From NCBI GenBank assembly GCA_020628425.1, contig JAHDEZ010000024.1:1-39080 (forward strand): a stretch of 39,080 bases of DNA. Reading direction: 5' to 3'. This stretch comes from Hellea sp. (GTDB lineage Bacteria > Pseudomonadota > Alphaproteobacteria > Caulobacterales > Maricaulaceae). Made by a program: the position numbers and the translations under genes. This document shows, piece after piece, positions 8,754 through 20,365 of the stretch; the first letter of the stretch is position 1, and each line of letters opens with the position of its first letter. The notes under the pieces were generated by a model that saw only the letters and a program-made list of their open reading frames with translations, had not been told where the DNA came from and did not search any database.

Positions 8754-9691
8754 ATAAAGCAGGATTTGTTGCCATTATCGGTGCGCCCAATGCGGGTAAG
8801 TCGACATTGGTCAATGCATTGGTAGGAGAGAAGGTCTCCATCGTCACACATAAGGTTCAAACGACACGTTTTCAAATCCGCGGCATCGCGATGATAGGTG
8901 ATGCGCAGCTTGTACTGGTCGATACGCCCGGTATATTTAAGCCCAAAGAAACCGACAGGCTTTCGCGATCCATGGTACATGCGGCATGGACAGGGGCCGA
9001 TGATGCGGACGCTATTGTCCATGTGGTTGATGCGCCGGCCTTTATCCGACAATTAAAAGGAGAGGGTGCAGCTCAGGATAGGCTTGCTGCTGAAGATACA
9101 GACCGGGTGATTAAAGGGCTGAAATTCCGTGCACGCAAAAATGTCTTTTTGGCGCTTAACAAAATTGATGAAGTCGAACGCGAAGCTCTTTTGGAAGTCA
9201 TAGCGCATTTTAATGGCCTCGAAGTGTTTGAACAAATTTTCCTTATTTCCGCCCTTAATCGCGACGGTGTCGACGATTTATCGGCTCAACTCGTGTCGGT
9301 TATGCCTGAAGGACCCTATCTCTATCCTCCGGACCAAGCCGCCGATATTCCGTCGAGGTTAATGGCTGCGGAGATTACAAGAGAGAAGCTGTTCTTGCGC
9401 CTGCATCAGGAATTGCCCTATGCCTCTACTGTCGAAACCGAAAAATGGACCCGTCAAAAAAATGGGGATATCCGAATTGACCAGGTCATCTATGTTAAGC
9501 GCACCAGTCAAAAACCTATCGTTTTGGGAAAAAATGGTAAAACAATCAAAGATATAGGTGCGAAAGCTCGTCTAGAGATGCAGGCCTGGCTGGGGTGTAG
9601 AGTTCATTTATTTTTGTTTGTGAAAGTTCGTGAAAAATGGGTTGATGACCCGGCTCGCTATCAGCAATCAGGTTTGGAGTTTGATGTTTAG
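8750..9691 (+). CDS. era: GTPase Era, 16S rRNA/30S maturation
   Basis: Binds the 3' end of 16S rRNA during small-subunit assembly. The G domain shows GAPNAGKST (G1, residues 11-19), DTPG (G3) and NKID (G4). The C-terminal KH domain includes the GKNGKTIKDIGAKAR loop. Two in-frame starts exist, at 8738 and 8750. I chose 8750 because it forms an ATGA overlap with the rnc stop, matching the preceding junctions, and gives an N-terminus (MNKAGFVAIIG) like other Era proteins. The result is 313 residues, slightly long but normal for the class. Confidence 0.94.
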   Translation: MNKAGFVAIIGAPNAGKSTLVNALVGEKVSIVTHKVQTTRFQIRGIAMIGDAQLVLVDTPGIFKPKETDRLSRSMVHAAWTGADDADAIVHVVDAPAFIRQLKGEGAAQDRLAAEDTDRVIKGLKFRARKNVFLALNKIDEVEREALLEVIAHFNGLEVFEQIFLISALNRDGVDDLSAQLVSVMPEGPYLYPPDQAADIPSRLMAAEITREKLFLRLHQELPYASTVETEKWTRQKNGDIRIDQVIYVKRTSQKPIVLGKNGKTIKDIGAKARLEMQAWLGCRVHLFLFVKVREKWVDDPARYQQSGLEFDV

Positions 9692-9706
9692 GTCGGGTGA
9701 CATGTA

Positions 9707-10435
9707 ATGGATTGGACCGGCGAAGGATATGTTCTGTCTGTTCGAAAACACGGTGAGACCTCAGCCATAATCGAGTTGTTTACGCGTGATAGAGGGCGTT
9801 ATCTGGGCTTGGTTCGGGGTGGCGTTAGCCGCAAACTACGCCCCGTATTGCAACCAGGAAATAAAATACAGGTAGAATGGCGAGCCAGGCTTGAGGAACA
9901 CCTTGGCTATTTCACAGTAGAAGCCATGAACAGCCGCGCTGCGGAACTTATGCAGGATCGCTTGTCTTTGGCGGGCCTGAATGCGGCCTGCGCCATGGCT
10001 CGCGAGGCTCTGCCGGAGCGAGAAGTCCACGTCGATGTCTATGATGCCTTTGAAATTTTGGTCGATAACCTCCATGACAAAGAGATATGGCCAGCGCTCT
10101 ATATTCATTGGGAAATGGGATTGCTGTCGTCTATGGGATATGGTTTGGATTTATCCCGATGCGCGGCGACGGGCGTTAATAGCAATCTAACCCATGTTTC
10201 ACCGCGTTCGGGCCGTGCGGTTTGTGCGGAGGCCGCTCAGCCCTATGCGGACAAGCTTTATGCCTTGCCGTCATTTATGCAGCCGGATTGCCGTCGAAAT
10301 GATAAAACGCTCTTAAAAGATGATATTCGAAATGGTTTAACGCTGACAGGCTATTTCCTGGAAACACGTCTGCAATGGGGAGTGAACCGGACTCTTCCGG
10401 AGGCGCGTAATCGGTTGGTCCAATTGATTGGTTAA
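9707..10435 (+). CDS. recO: DNA repair protein RecO
   Basis: Works with RecF and RecR to load RecA on gapped DNA and to anneal strands. The 242-residue protein opens with the OB-fold segment WTGEGYVLSVRKHGETSAII, followed by FTRDRGRYLGLVRGG, both typical of RecO. The C-terminal helical domain has CAATGV and AVCAEAA, but does not show a full four-cysteine zinc site. It starts 15 nt after era, which is its usual neighbour in alphaproteobacteria. No clear Shine-Dalgarno was seen beyond a short G-rich tract (GTCGGG). Confidence 0.92.
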   Translation: MDWTGEGYVLSVRKHGETSAIIELFTRDRGRYLGLVRGGVSRKLRPVLQPGNKIQVEWRARLEEHLGYFTVEAMNSRAAELMQDRLSLAGLNAACAMAREALPEREVHVDVYDAFEILVDNLHDKEIWPALYIHWEMGLLSSMGYGLDLSRCAATGVNSNLTHVSPRSGRAVCAEAAQPYADKLYALPSFMQPDCRRNDKTLLKDDIRNGLTLTGYFLETRLQWGVNRTLPEARNRLVQLIG

Positions 10436-10540
10436 AAAACACCAATTATCCGTCAAAACTCGAAGAGATATTGGTTTCATTAACCGACTCATTCATAGTT
10501 GGGTCAAACGAATCAAAAACAGACTTTTTTCCGAGAAGAC

Positions 10541-12793
10541 ATGTCCGACACCGAAACCCAAAACGGCCTGCCTAGTAATGCGATCATCGAGGAGCATATT
10601 GATGACGCGCTAAGCTCTCGCTATTTAGCTTATGCGCTTTCCACTATTACCATGCGGGCGCTCCCGGATGTGCGCGACGGGTTAAAACCCGTCCATCGGC
10701 GAATTCTTTATGCCATGCGTCAGTTGAAACTAAATCCGGAAGGCGCTCATAAGAAATGCGCCAGGATTGTCGGAGACGTTATGGGGCAATATCACCCCCA
10801 CGGAGATCAGTCGATTTACGATGCTCTAGTGAAACTTTCCCAAAGCTTTTCAGCCCGGTACCCGTTGGTCGACGGGCAGGGGAATTTCGGCAATATAGAC
10901 GGCGATAGCGCCGCTGCCATGCGGTATACCGAGGCCAAAATGACTGCTGCAGGTGTGGCGCTTCTGGCAGGCATAGACGAAGATGCGGTCGATTTCATCC
11001 CCACTTATAATGAGGAAGATGAAGAACCGCAGGTGCTTCCGGCTGGTTTCCCAAACTTGCTGGCCAACGGGTCTACAGGAATTGCGGTCGGTATGGCGAC
11101 CTCTATTCCACCGCACAATGTCCATGAAATTTGCGATGCGGCTCTGCATTTAATCAAAAAACCCAATGCCCGAATTGAAACGCTTATGGGCTACGTCAAA
11201 GGCCCGGATCTGCCTACTGGCGGAATCATTATTGAGCCACAAGACAGTATGTTAGACGCGTATAAAACCGGCAAAGGCGGATTTAAGGTGCGAGCCCGCT
11301 GGAATGTGGAAGACTTGGGCCGTGGTCAATATCAGGTTATCGTCACAGAAATTCCTTACCAGGTACAGAAATCGCGCCTCATTGAAAAATTAGCGGAGCT
11401 GATCGAGACTAAAAAAGTACCGTGGCTCGCTGATGTCCGCGATGAATCCGCCGAAGATATCCGCATTGTTCTTGAACCAAAAAGCAAAAATATTGAGGCT
11501 GAGCTGCTAATGGAAAGCCTGTTTAAGCTGTCTCAGCTTGAGAGTCGTGTTTCGCTCAATATGAATGTACTTGACGCCACGCGAACGCCGCGGGTCATGA
11601 ATTTGCGAGAAGTTATCCAGGCTTTTCTTGATCATCGCCGGGTCGTTTTACAGCGACGTTCGCAGCAGCGCCTCGGGAAAATCGAAGACCGTATGGAAGT
11701 CCTCGAGGGATACCGAATTGCCTATCTCAATATTGACGAAGTTATTCGCATCATAAGGTTTGAAGACGAACCGAAAGCCGAGTTAATTAAGGCTTTCAAA
11801 CTGACCGAGCGTCAGGCCGATGCCATTCTCAATATGCGCTTGCGGGCATTGAACAAACTGCAGGAAATCGAAATTCAGGCCGAATATGATAAGCTTGCGG
11901 CGGAAGCCAAGGCGATCAAAGGTCTATTGAAATCCGAAAACAAGCAATGGGCGGCAATCTCTGATGAGATAAAAATAACCCGGGAAACCTACAGCAATAA
12001 AACGGCGCTGGGCGCAAGGCGTACGACGTTTACAGATGAACCTGATGTGGAAATAGACTTGGCAACGGCCTTTATCCAAAAAGAGCCTATTACGGTCGTA
12101 TTGTCGGCAAAGGGGTGGATTCGCGCCATGAAAGGAAAGGCTGATGTATCGGCACTGAAGTTCAAAGAAGGTGACAGTGCCGCTTTTATCGTGTCTGCTG
12201 AAACGACGGATAAAATCATTTTGTTCGGTTCAAATGGCAAATTCTACACTTTGTCGGCTGATAAATTACCCGGTGGGCGCGGTAACGGTGAGCCTGTCCG
12301 CTTGATGATTGATTTGCAGGACGACCATATCCCCGTCGGTTTGTTTGTCCATGATGAGAACCGGGAGCTAGTTGTTGCCAGTTCAGAAGGCTATGGTTTC
12401 CGTGTGCCCGAAAAAGACGTTATCGCGTCAACCCGCGGTGGCAAACAAGTCTTAAATGTCAAAGCAGAAAACGAGGCCGTTCGGTGTGTCGAAGTTAATG
12501 GCGAAAAAATTGCCTGTATCGGTGAAAATCGGAAAATTCTGATTTTTGACCTCGAAGAATTACCGGTTATGGGACGAGGGAAAGGTGTTCGCCTTCAGAA
12601 ATACAAAGATGGTGGTTTGTCGGATGTCACGACTTTCAAGGCCGAAGACGGTTTGACTTTTAAAGACAGTGCCGGTCGGACTAATGGGGTCAAGGATTGG
12701 CATTTACACGAAGGTAAGCGAGCGGGCGCTGGCCGTATGGCACCCCGTGGATTCTCTCGTGTGAACAGTTTTGATCCAGGTAAATACTTGTAG
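10541..12793 (+). CDS. parC: DNA topoisomerase IV subunit A
   Basis: The breakage-reunion subunit of topoisomerase IV, which decatenates sister chromosomes. The catalytic tyrosine is Tyr129 in [11 protein letters not shown]. The tower and coiled-coil regions are intact, and the C-terminal beta-pinwheel is short and lacks a canonical GyrA box, favouring ParC over GyrA. Its position after recO also favours ParC. A TTG in frame at 10499 would add 14 residues, but the ATG at 10541 gives a conventional start ([16 protein letters not shown]). In the quinolone region the sequence is [12 protein letters not shown], with Gln90 where the E. coli enzymes have the drug-contacting Ser. Confidence 0.94.
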   Translation: MSDTETQNGLPSNAIIEEHIDDALSSRYLAYALSTITMRALPDVRDGLKPVHRRILYAMRQLKLNPEGAHKKCARIVGDVMGQYHPHGDQSIYDALVKLSQSFSARYPLVDGQGNFGNIDGDSAAAMRYTEAKMTAAGVALLAGIDEDAVDFIPTYNEEDEEPQVLPAGFPNLLANGSTGIAVGMATSIPPHNVHEICDAALHLIKKPNARIETLMGYVKGPDLPTGGIIIEPQDSMLDAYKTGKGGFKVRARWNVEDLGRGQYQVIVTEIPYQVQKSRLIEKLAELIETKKVPWLADVRDESAEDIRIVLEPKSKNIEAELLMESLFKLSQLESRVSLNMNVLDATRTPRVMNLREVIQAFLDHRRVVLQRRSQQRLGKIEDRMEVLEGYRIAYLNIDEVIRIIRFEDEPKAELIKAFKLTERQADAILNMRLRALNKLQEIEIQAEYDKLAAEAKAIKGLLKSENKQWAAISDEIKITRETYSNKTALGARRTTFTDEPDVEIDLATAFIQKEPITVVLSAKGWIRAMKGKADVSALKFKEGDSAAFIVSAETTDKIILFGSNGKFYTLSADKLPGGRGNGEPVRLMIDLQDDHIPVGLFVHDENRELVVASSEGYGFRVPEKDVIASTRGGKQVLNVKAENEAVRCVEVNGEKIACIGENRKILIFDLEELPVMGRGKGVRLQKYKDGGLSDVTTFKAEDGLTFKDSAGRTNGVKDWHLHEGKRAGAGRMAPRGFSRVNSFDPGKYL

Positions 12794-12829
12794 GGAATAT
12801 AACTGCTGCGTTAAATCGGCTTGAAATTT

Positions 12830-12845
12830 TGGGCTAAAAAGCCCA
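12830..12845. repeat. Short inverted repeat between parC and lemA
   Basis: TGGGCT pairs with AGCCCA across an AAAA loop. It lies 34 nt upstream of the lemA-like start. There is no T-rich tail on the plus strand, so it is not a convincing intrinsic terminator; it could be an operator or a leader hairpin. Confidence 0.35.
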
Positions 12846-12878
12846 CATTAAAGCTACGGAGAGTTTTCAGGAGGAATT

Positions 12879-13442
12879 ATGACGACTGTTTGGATCATTT
12901 TGGGCGTACTGGTCTTAATCGCCGGTTTTATTATAACTATATACAACCGGTTAGTCGGTTTGCGACAAACCTGTAACCAAGCTTGGTCGGATATCGAGGT
13001 TCAGCTCAAGCAAAGACAGGATTTGGTGCCCCAACTGGTCAATACGGTTAAAGGTTATGCCAAGCATGAAAAGGAAACCTTGAACGAAGTCATTCAAGCC
13101 CGCAACACGGCCGTCGCTGCGGGCACACCAAATACGCAGGCTGTCGCAGAGGGCATGCTAACACAGGCCTTGGGCAAACTCTTTGCATTGGCCGAAGCCT
13201 ATCCGGATCTGAAAGCCAATGAAAACTTCTTGCAGCTGCAAGATCAGTTGGCTGATGTTGAAAACAAGATCGCAGCTGCCCGTCGTTTCTATAATAATGC
13301 GACACAGGAATATAATACGGCGCGTGAGCAGTTCCCAGCCAATTTGATCGCCGGTCCGTTCAATTTCGAAGCACGTGAGTTTTTCGAAGCTTTGGAAGGG
13401 CGAGAAGCTCTTGAGAGCCCGGTTGAGGTTGATTTCAGCTAG
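12879..13442 (+). CDS. LemA family protein
   Basis: A 187-residue inner-membrane protein with an N-terminal membrane segment (about residues 3-23, WIILGVLVLIAGFIITIY) and a long helical remainder. NRLVGLRQTCNQAWSDIEVQLKQRQDLVPQLV is the LemA signature, followed by AAARRFYNNATQEYN. The biochemical role of LemA proteins is not settled. They are commonly encoded next to a membrane M48 metalloprotease, as here, where the protease starts 12 nt downstream, so the pair probably acts together in envelope protein quality control (inference). A strong AGGAGG ribosome-binding site lies 7 nt before the ATG. Confidence 0.92.
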   Translation: MTTVWIILGVLVLIAGFIITIYNRLVGLRQTCNQAWSDIEVQLKQRQDLVPQLVNTVKGYAKHEKETLNEVIQARNTAVAAGTPNTQAVAEGMLTQALGKLFALAEAYPDLKANENFLQLQDQLADVENKIAAARRFYNNATQEYNTAREQFPANLIAGPFNFEAREFFEALEGREALESPVEVDFS

Positions 13443-13454
13443 GGAATATTTGCC

Positions 13455-14525
13455 ATGATGCGGGCCTATGGCCTTAAGTCACATATCTGGAATAATAACC
13501 TGCGAAGTATATTTTTGCTGGTTTTTTTCCCACTATTGCTTTTGGCTCTTGCCTTGGCATTTTCGCTCATCTTTACAGGTTTTACGACGGATGGCCCCGT
13601 TGATGTAGGGCTGGGGCAGGCCTTGAACGCAGTGCCGACTGTCGGACCTGTCGTTTTAGGTGTGTCGGGTGCCTGGTTTGCCGTTGCATTCCTTGGTCAT
13701 CAAAAGATGATTGATATTGCGACTAAATCTAAGTCAGTGACAAAATCACAGGCTCCACGGCCCTATAAGATGTTGGAAAACCTCTGTATTTCTCGCGGCA
13801 TCACTGTTCCAAAGCTCAAGATAATCGAGACTGACGTTATGAATGCATTCGCCAGCGGCGTTAGAGATAGAAATTACACGATTACCCTGACAACAGGACT
13901 CTTGAACAGTCTTGATGATGAGGAGTTGGAGGCTGTCATCGCGCATGAGCTCTCTCATATCAAAAATCGGGATGTAAGGCTGTTAATTATCGCGGTGATT
14001 TTTGTTGGGATTTTTTCTTTTGTCGGTGAAGGCGTTTTTCGCGGGCTCATGCGAACCAATATGCCTCGGAATGATAAACATCGGCGGAGCCAGGGCAGTC
14101 AGGCTGGTGCACTTGTTGTCTTTGGCTTAGTAATCATAGCGATTTCGTATTTTCTCGCTTTGCTGACGCGTTTTGCATTATCTCGAAAGCGCGAATTCAT
14201 GGCGGACGCCGGCGCAGTAGAGTTGACGAAAAATCCAGATGCGATGATCCGGGCATTGAAGAAAATTTCCGGTCAAGCGGAGCTTAAAGATGTTCCGGCT
14301 GAGATTCGTGAAATGGCATTTGAAAATCCCCGCACTGGGTTTTCCGGCATGTTTGCAACCCATCCGCCTATTGAAAAACGCATTGAAGCTCTTGTGAAGT
14401 TCGCTGGCGGGAATCCAGATACACAAAGCCGCTACAAACGACGGACATTGAGCCGGAATTCTTCTGAGGAAAACCTGGAAACTAAAGCCAGAAACCGCCG
14501 AAATCCCTGGTGGCCGCGTCGTTAA
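13455..14525 (+). CDS. Membrane-bound M48 family zinc metalloprotease (HtpX-like)
   Basis: A zinc peptidase of the inner membrane, expected to degrade misfolded membrane proteins. Two N-terminal hydrophobic segments (about 19-42 and 63-81) come first. The catalytic motif HELSH (His164, Glu165, His168) follows within VIAHELSHIKNRDVRLL. A further membrane region (about 215-240) precedes SRKREFMADAGAVEL, whose Glu is the third zinc ligand. The C-terminus FATHPPIEKRIEAL is typical of the family. It forms a two-gene unit with the LemA-like gene. The name HtpX is avoided because the N-terminus differs from E. coli HtpX and the LemA-linked M48 proteases are a separate branch. Confidence 0.9.
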   Translation: MMRAYGLKSHIWNNNLRSIFLLVFFPLLLLALALAFSLIFTGFTTDGPVDVGLGQALNAVPTVGPVVLGVSGAWFAVAFLGHQKMIDIATKSKSVTKSQAPRPYKMLENLCISRGITVPKLKIIETDVMNAFASGVRDRNYTITLTTGLLNSLDDEELEAVIAHELSHIKNRDVRLLIIAVIFVGIFSFVGEGVFRGLMRTNMPRNDKHRRSQGSQAGALVVFGLVIIAISYFLALLTRFALSRKREFMADAGAVELTKNPDAMIRALKKISGQAELKDVPAEIREMAFENPRTGFSGMFATHPPIEKRIEALVKFAGGNPDTQSRYKRRTLSRNSSEENLETKARNRRNPWWPRR

Positions 14526-14559
14526 AAATTCTGGACATCGCTGAATATTAAAATTATAT

Positions 14560-14582
14560 CCCTTATTGAAAAACAATAAGGG
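14560..14582 (+). promoter_or_regulatory. Hairpin covering the ribosome-binding site of the M16 protease gene
   Basis: CCCTTATTG (14560-14568) and CAATAAGGG (14574-14582) form a perfect 9-bp stem with an AAAAA loop. The right arm contains most of AAGGGAG (14579-14585), the Shine-Dalgarno of the GTG at 14593. The stem is six A-U and three G-C pairs, so it would mask the site when folded and could melt fairly easily. A terminator is unlikely because no U tract follows. Confidence 0.55.
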
Positions 14583-14592
14583 AGCCTTTGGC

Positions 14593-17481
14593 GTGACAAA
14601 ACAATTACTCATTTCGGCCTGTGCAGCCGTTTTGCTTGCGGCCTGTTCAGGTGGAACAGACACGGACACAAAAACAACGGAAATATCTACGAAAACGAGT
14701 TCCGAAACAACAATGTCCAATATAAAATCTATTGAGTCGGTTACGAAAGCCGGTGATGAGATTGTTATTCCATACAAAAAGTTTGAACTCGAAAACGGTT
14801 TGACGGTTGTATTGCATCAGGACAAGTCAGATCCGCTTGTACATGTCGACGTCACTTATCACGTAGGATCGGGTCGTGAGGATGTCGGTAAATCAGGATT
14901 TGCACACTTCTTTGAGCATATGATGTTCCAGGGTTCCGAGAACGTTGCCGATGAAGAGCATTTCAAAATCATTACTGAAGCCGGCGGTACGTTAAACGGC
15001 ACAACGAATTCCGATCGTACTAATTACTTTGAAACCGTGCCCAATAACCAGCTTGAAAAAATGCTCTGGCTGGAAGCTGACCGCATGGGCTACTTCCTGA
15101 ATGCAGTCACTCAAGATAAATTTGAAGTCCAGCGCGAAACTGTTAAGAACGAGCGGGGCCAACGCGTGGATAATCGTCCTTATGGTCTGTTGTGGGAGCG
15201 GGTCGGCGAGGCCATGTTCCCGGAAGGTCATCCTTATTCTTGGTCAACCATCGGCTATCTTGAGGACTTGGACCGGGCAACGCTGGACGACCTAAAGAAA
15301 TTCTTCTTGCGTTGGTATGGACCAAATAACGCCGTGCTAACAATTGGTGGTGACTTTGACGAAGCTCAGACCTTGGAATGGGTAGAGAAATATTTTGGAC
15401 CAATTCCAAGAGGTCCAGAAGTTGATAAGCCAGTTTATGAGCCCGTAACCCTTGATAAAAACCGGTATATTTCGCTCGAAGATAACGTGGCTATACCGCT
15501 ACTTTATATGGCATGGCCAACTGTCTATGCTAATCATCCCGACGAAGCCCCACTCGATGTATTGATGAGCATTATGGGCGAAGGAAAAACGTCACTCCTT
15601 TATAAGAATCTCGAAAAGCCGGGCTTAGCTGTTAACGTCGGCGCCGGTCACTCATGTCGTGAGCTGAGTTGTAGCTTTACGCTTATCGCTTTGCCACGCC
15701 CCGGTCGTCCTGGTGGTTTGGCTGAAATGGAAGAGAAACTTCGGGAATCGCTTGCAGAATTTGAAGAACGCGGCGTGCAGGATGATGACTTGCTGCGAGT
15801 GAAATCTGGCATTGTTTCTGGAATGATTTATGGCCTTGAAAGTGTCTCAGGTAAGGTCAGCCAACTGGCTGCTTATGAGACATATAGAGACAGTCCAAAC
15901 GGTATACAGGATGACATTGCTCGCTATGAAAATGTGACCAAGGCCGACGTAGTGCGGGTATATAATCAGTATATCAAAAATAAACCTGCGGTCATCATGA
16001 GTATTGTCCCCAAAGGACAGGCAAATTTGATTGCCTCTGGTGATACCTGGGAGCGCTATGAGCGGACAATTCCAGCCAGCGAGCCCGCTGTCGTAAATTG
16101 GTCATTACCAGAGGATGATTTTGACCGAAGCATTATTCCGTCTGCTGGACCAAATCCAAGTATCAAAGTTCCACCAGTATATACGTCAAAACTGGCTAAT
16201 GGCATCGAAATTTTGGGGGCTGTTAACGATGAGACCCCGACAACGACCATCAGCATTCGAGTTAAGGCTGGACAGGAGAGAGAAGACGTTTCCAAGCTTG
16301 GGCTTGCCAGTATGACGGCCGATATGCTGGGCGAGGCCACGACTGAGTCGAGTGTTGAGGAATTGTCTAATCGTTTAGATAAACTTGGGTCTTCGGTCAG
16401 CATTAGTGCTGGTGACGGCTATACAACAATTTCAATTCGAAGCCTTACAAAGAACCTTGACGAAACTGTTGAAATCGCAGCGGAGAAATTTTTTAAACCA
16501 AAATTCGATGAAGTCGATTTTGCCCGGCTGCAGGCCCAATATGTTGAGGGTATTAAAGCCTCTAAGAAGGAAGCCAGCGGCATCGCGACGGAGCTGTTCA
16601 ATCGACAACTATTTGGTGACAATAATGCCTTTGCTTGGGGGAATTCGGGAACGATAGCATCGATAGAAGGCTTAACCGTTGACGACGCTAGAGCATTTTA
16701 TGAGACAAATTATTCTCCGGAAATCGCGACAATAGTCGCTGTATCTGACTTGAATAAAGGTAAGCTCACGGCGGCTCTCAAACCGTTTGCTGGTTGGGAA
16801 GGTGAAGATATTGCGCCGTCAACGATGAATGGTTTTCCTGAATTGGAGGCTGGAACTCTTTACTTTATCCATAAGCCAGGTGCAGCGCAGTCAGAAATTC
16901 GGATTGGGAACCGCTCGATACCGTATGATCCGACCGGCGAATATTTCCGCATGGGTCTGATGAACTACGCATTAGGCGGGGCTTTCAATAGCCGAATCAA
17001 TCTAAACCTTCGCGAAGATAAGGGCTACACTTACGGTGCTAGATCATTCTTTAGCGGGTTGGAAAATCGTGGGTTCTTCCGGGCTAGTGCAGGTGTGCGA
17101 ACTGATGCCACGGCGGCTTCTATCACTGAGTTTGTCAATGAAATCCAAAACTATGCCGCCAATGGTATTACAGAGGAGGAGTTAGCATTCACTAAGAGTG
17201 CGATCGGTCAGCGCGATGCCAGAAGTTATGAAACGCCACGGCAAAAGCTAGGCTTTTTATCACGCATGATGACATATAATTTGGAACCGTCTTTTATCGA
17301 TGAGCAAAATGCAATTCTTGCAGATATGACTAAAGAAGAGTTGGATGGTTTGGCGAAGAAACACCTTAATCTTGATGACATGATCATGCTCGTAGTTGGT
17401 GACAAAGACGTGGTTTTTGAAGAAATCAAAGCCCTTGGTTACCCGATCGTAGAACTGGATGAGGATGGTAACCCAAAATAG
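14593..17481 (+). CDS. M16 family zinc metallopeptidase, predicted lipoprotein (pitrilysin-like, two-domain)
   Basis: A 962-residue M16 peptidase. Starting at the GTG, the first 17 residues form a lipoprotein signal peptide with lipobox VLLAAC, so mature Cys18 would be lipidated and the enzyme held in the periplasm. The inverted zinc motif HFFEH (about 105-109) in the first half, with a later downstream Glu in ETVKNE, marks the catalytic domain. The second half is a non-catalytic M16 domain with LREDKGYTYGARSFF and SRINLNL. I preferred GTG 14593 over TTG 14566 because AAGGGAG lies just before it and the TTG sits inside a hairpin. Substrate unknown; likely periplasmic peptide turnover. Confidence 0.9.
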   Translation: MTKQLLISACAAVLLAACSGGTDTDTKTTEISTKTSSETTMSNIKSIESVTKAGDEIVIPYKKFELENGLTVVLHQDKSDPLVHVDVTYHVGSGREDVGKSGFAHFFEHMMFQGSENVADEEHFKIITEAGGTLNGTTNSDRTNYFETVPNNQLEKMLWLEADRMGYFLNAVTQDKFEVQRETVKNERGQRVDNRPYGLLWERVGEAMFPEGHPYSWSTIGYLEDLDRATLDDLKKFFLRWYGPNNAVLTIGGDFDEAQTLEWVEKYFGPIPRGPEVDKPVYEPVTLDKNRYISLEDNVAIPLLYMAWPTVYANHPDEAPLDVLMSIMGEGKTSLLYKNLEKPGLAVNVGAGHSCRELSCSFTLIALPRPGRPGGLAEMEEKLRESLAEFEERGVQDDDLLRVKSGIVSGMIYGLESVSGKVSQLAAYETYRDSPNGIQDDIARYENVTKADVVRVYNQYIKNKPAVIMSIVPKGQANLIASGDTWERYERTIPASEPAVVNWSLPEDDFDRSIIPSAGPNPSIKVPPVYTSKLANGIEILGAVNDETPTTTISIRVKAGQEREDVSKLGLASMTADMLGEATTESSVEELSNRLDKLGSSVSISAGDGYTTISIRSLTKNLDETVEIAAEKFFKPKFDEVDFARLQAQYVEGIKASKKEASGIATELFNRQLFGDNNAFAWGNSGTIASIEGLTVDDARAFYETNYSPEIATIVAVSDLNKGKLTAALKPFAGWEGEDIAPSTMNGFPELEAGTLYFIHKPGAAQSEIRIGNRSIPYDPTGEYFRMGLMNYALGGAFNSRINLNLREDKGYTYGARSFFSGLENRGFFRASAGVRTDATAASITEFVNEIQNYAANGITEEELAFTKSAIGQRDARSYETPRQKLGFLSRMMTYNLEPSFIDEQNAILADMTKEELDGLAKKHLNLDDMIMLVVGDKDVVFEEIKALGYPIVELDEDGNPK

Positions 17482-17902
17482 CCTCATTATTACTGAGCGG
17501 ATATCCATTCCGCTCAGTGAAATTAACTTCTCGGCCATTCGGGCGTCGGGTCCGGGGGGGCAAAGTGTCAATAAAACAAGTACGGCCGTTGAACTACGCT
17601 TCGCCATAGCCCCTTCGTCCCTGCCTGAGCGTGTTAAGTCCAGACTCTTTGCAATAAGTGACCGACGCCTAAACGCGGCTGGTGTTATTGTTATTAAGTC
17701 CACACAGCATAAATCCCAGAAACGCAACAAAGATGAGGCACTAAGCCGGTTATCCAAAATGATTATCAAGGCTTCATCGGTTCAGAAGGTTCGGCGCCCC
17801 ACGAAACCAACCCGAGCTTCAGTCAAAAGACGTCTGGATGGCAAAGCTCGGCGCAGCGCGGTAAAAGCAGAGCGGGGACGTGTGAAAGGCTTTGAAGATT
17901 AA
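17459..17902 (+). CDS. arfB: Alternative ribosome-rescue factor / peptidyl-tRNA hydrolase ArfB
   Basis: Hydrolyses peptidyl-tRNA on ribosomes stalled without a stop codon. It is a small class I release-factor-like protein: the GGQ motif is at residues 33-35 in SGPGGQSVNKTSTAVELRF, and DGVIVIK-like and RRPTRPT-like stretches follow (GVIVIKS, RRPTKPTRASVKRRL). The basic C-terminal tail (KARRSAVKAERGRVKG) is the part that enters the empty mRNA channel in ArfB. The 147-residue length is normal. The start overlaps the end of the M16 gene by 23 nt; an ATG at 17465 is equally possible. Confidence 0.94.
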   Translation: MRMVTQNSLIITERISIPLSEINFSAIRASGPGGQSVNKTSTAVELRFAIAPSSLPERVKSRLFAISDRRLNAAGVIVIKSTQHKSQKRNKDEALSRLSKMIIKASSVQKVRRPTKPTRASVKRRLDGKARRSAVKAERGRVKGFED

Positions 17903-17913
17903 CGGAAAAAAGC

Positions 17914-17942
17914 TTGATGCAATCCGTTAAATCAGTTACAGA
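17914..17942 (+). promoter_or_regulatory. Candidate promoter for rpmF
   Basis: TTGATG (17914-17919) and TACAGA (17937-17942) are separated by 17 nt, a plausible sigma-70-type arrangement. A transcript from here would start near 17949 and carry the downstream GC-rich hairpin in its leader. Pattern evidence only. Confidence 0.35.
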
Positions 17943-17957
17943 CGCGCCGAATTTACG

Positions 17958-17984
17958 GCCCGAGTCTATGCTCGGGCGCTTTTG
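17958..17984 (+). terminator. Rho-independent terminator after arfB, or leader attenuator of rpmF
   Basis: GCCCGAG (17958-17964) pairs perfectly with CTCGGGC (17971-17977) across a 6-nt loop, followed by GCTTTTGTT. This is a good intrinsic terminator for arfB. Because it ends only about 25 nt before the rpmF start, it may also act as an attenuator if the promoter is upstream of it. Confidence 0.7.
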
Positions 17985-18004
17985 TTATTAAATTGGAGGC
18001 CCCG

Positions 18005-18184
18005 ATGGCTGTCCCTAAGAGTAAAATTTCTAATTCACGTCGTGGCATGCGCCGCGCCCATGACCGCTTGAAAGCCACAAACTATATTGAGGATCAGGAT
18101 AGCGGTGAACTGCGTCGTCAGCACCATATCGATCTAAAAACCGGCATGTATAAAGGCCGTCAGGTACTGCCACCCAAAGACTAA
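18005..18184 (+). CDS. rpmF: 50S ribosomal protein L32
   Basis: Small structural protein of the large ribosomal subunit. The 59-residue sequence starts [20 protein letters not shown], the typical bacterial L32 N-terminus, and ends [15 protein letters not shown]. It has no cysteine pairs, so it is the zinc-free form. An in-frame TTG at 17993 is part of the TTGGAGG ribosome-binding region rather than the start. Enolase begins 34 nt downstream. Confidence 0.96.
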   Translation: MAVPKSKISNSRRGMRRAHDRLKATNYIEDQDSGELRRQHHIDLKTGMYKGRQVLPPKD

Positions 18185-18194
18185 GTCCAAATAA

Positions 18195-20365
<2,171 letters not shown>

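Noticed and set aside
14566..14595. TTG at 14566 as the start of the M16 protease
   Set aside because: The TTG lies in the left arm of a hairpin, lacks a ribosome-binding site, and would bury the lipoprotein signal behind nine extra residues. GTG 14593 has AAGGGAG and a normal signal peptide.
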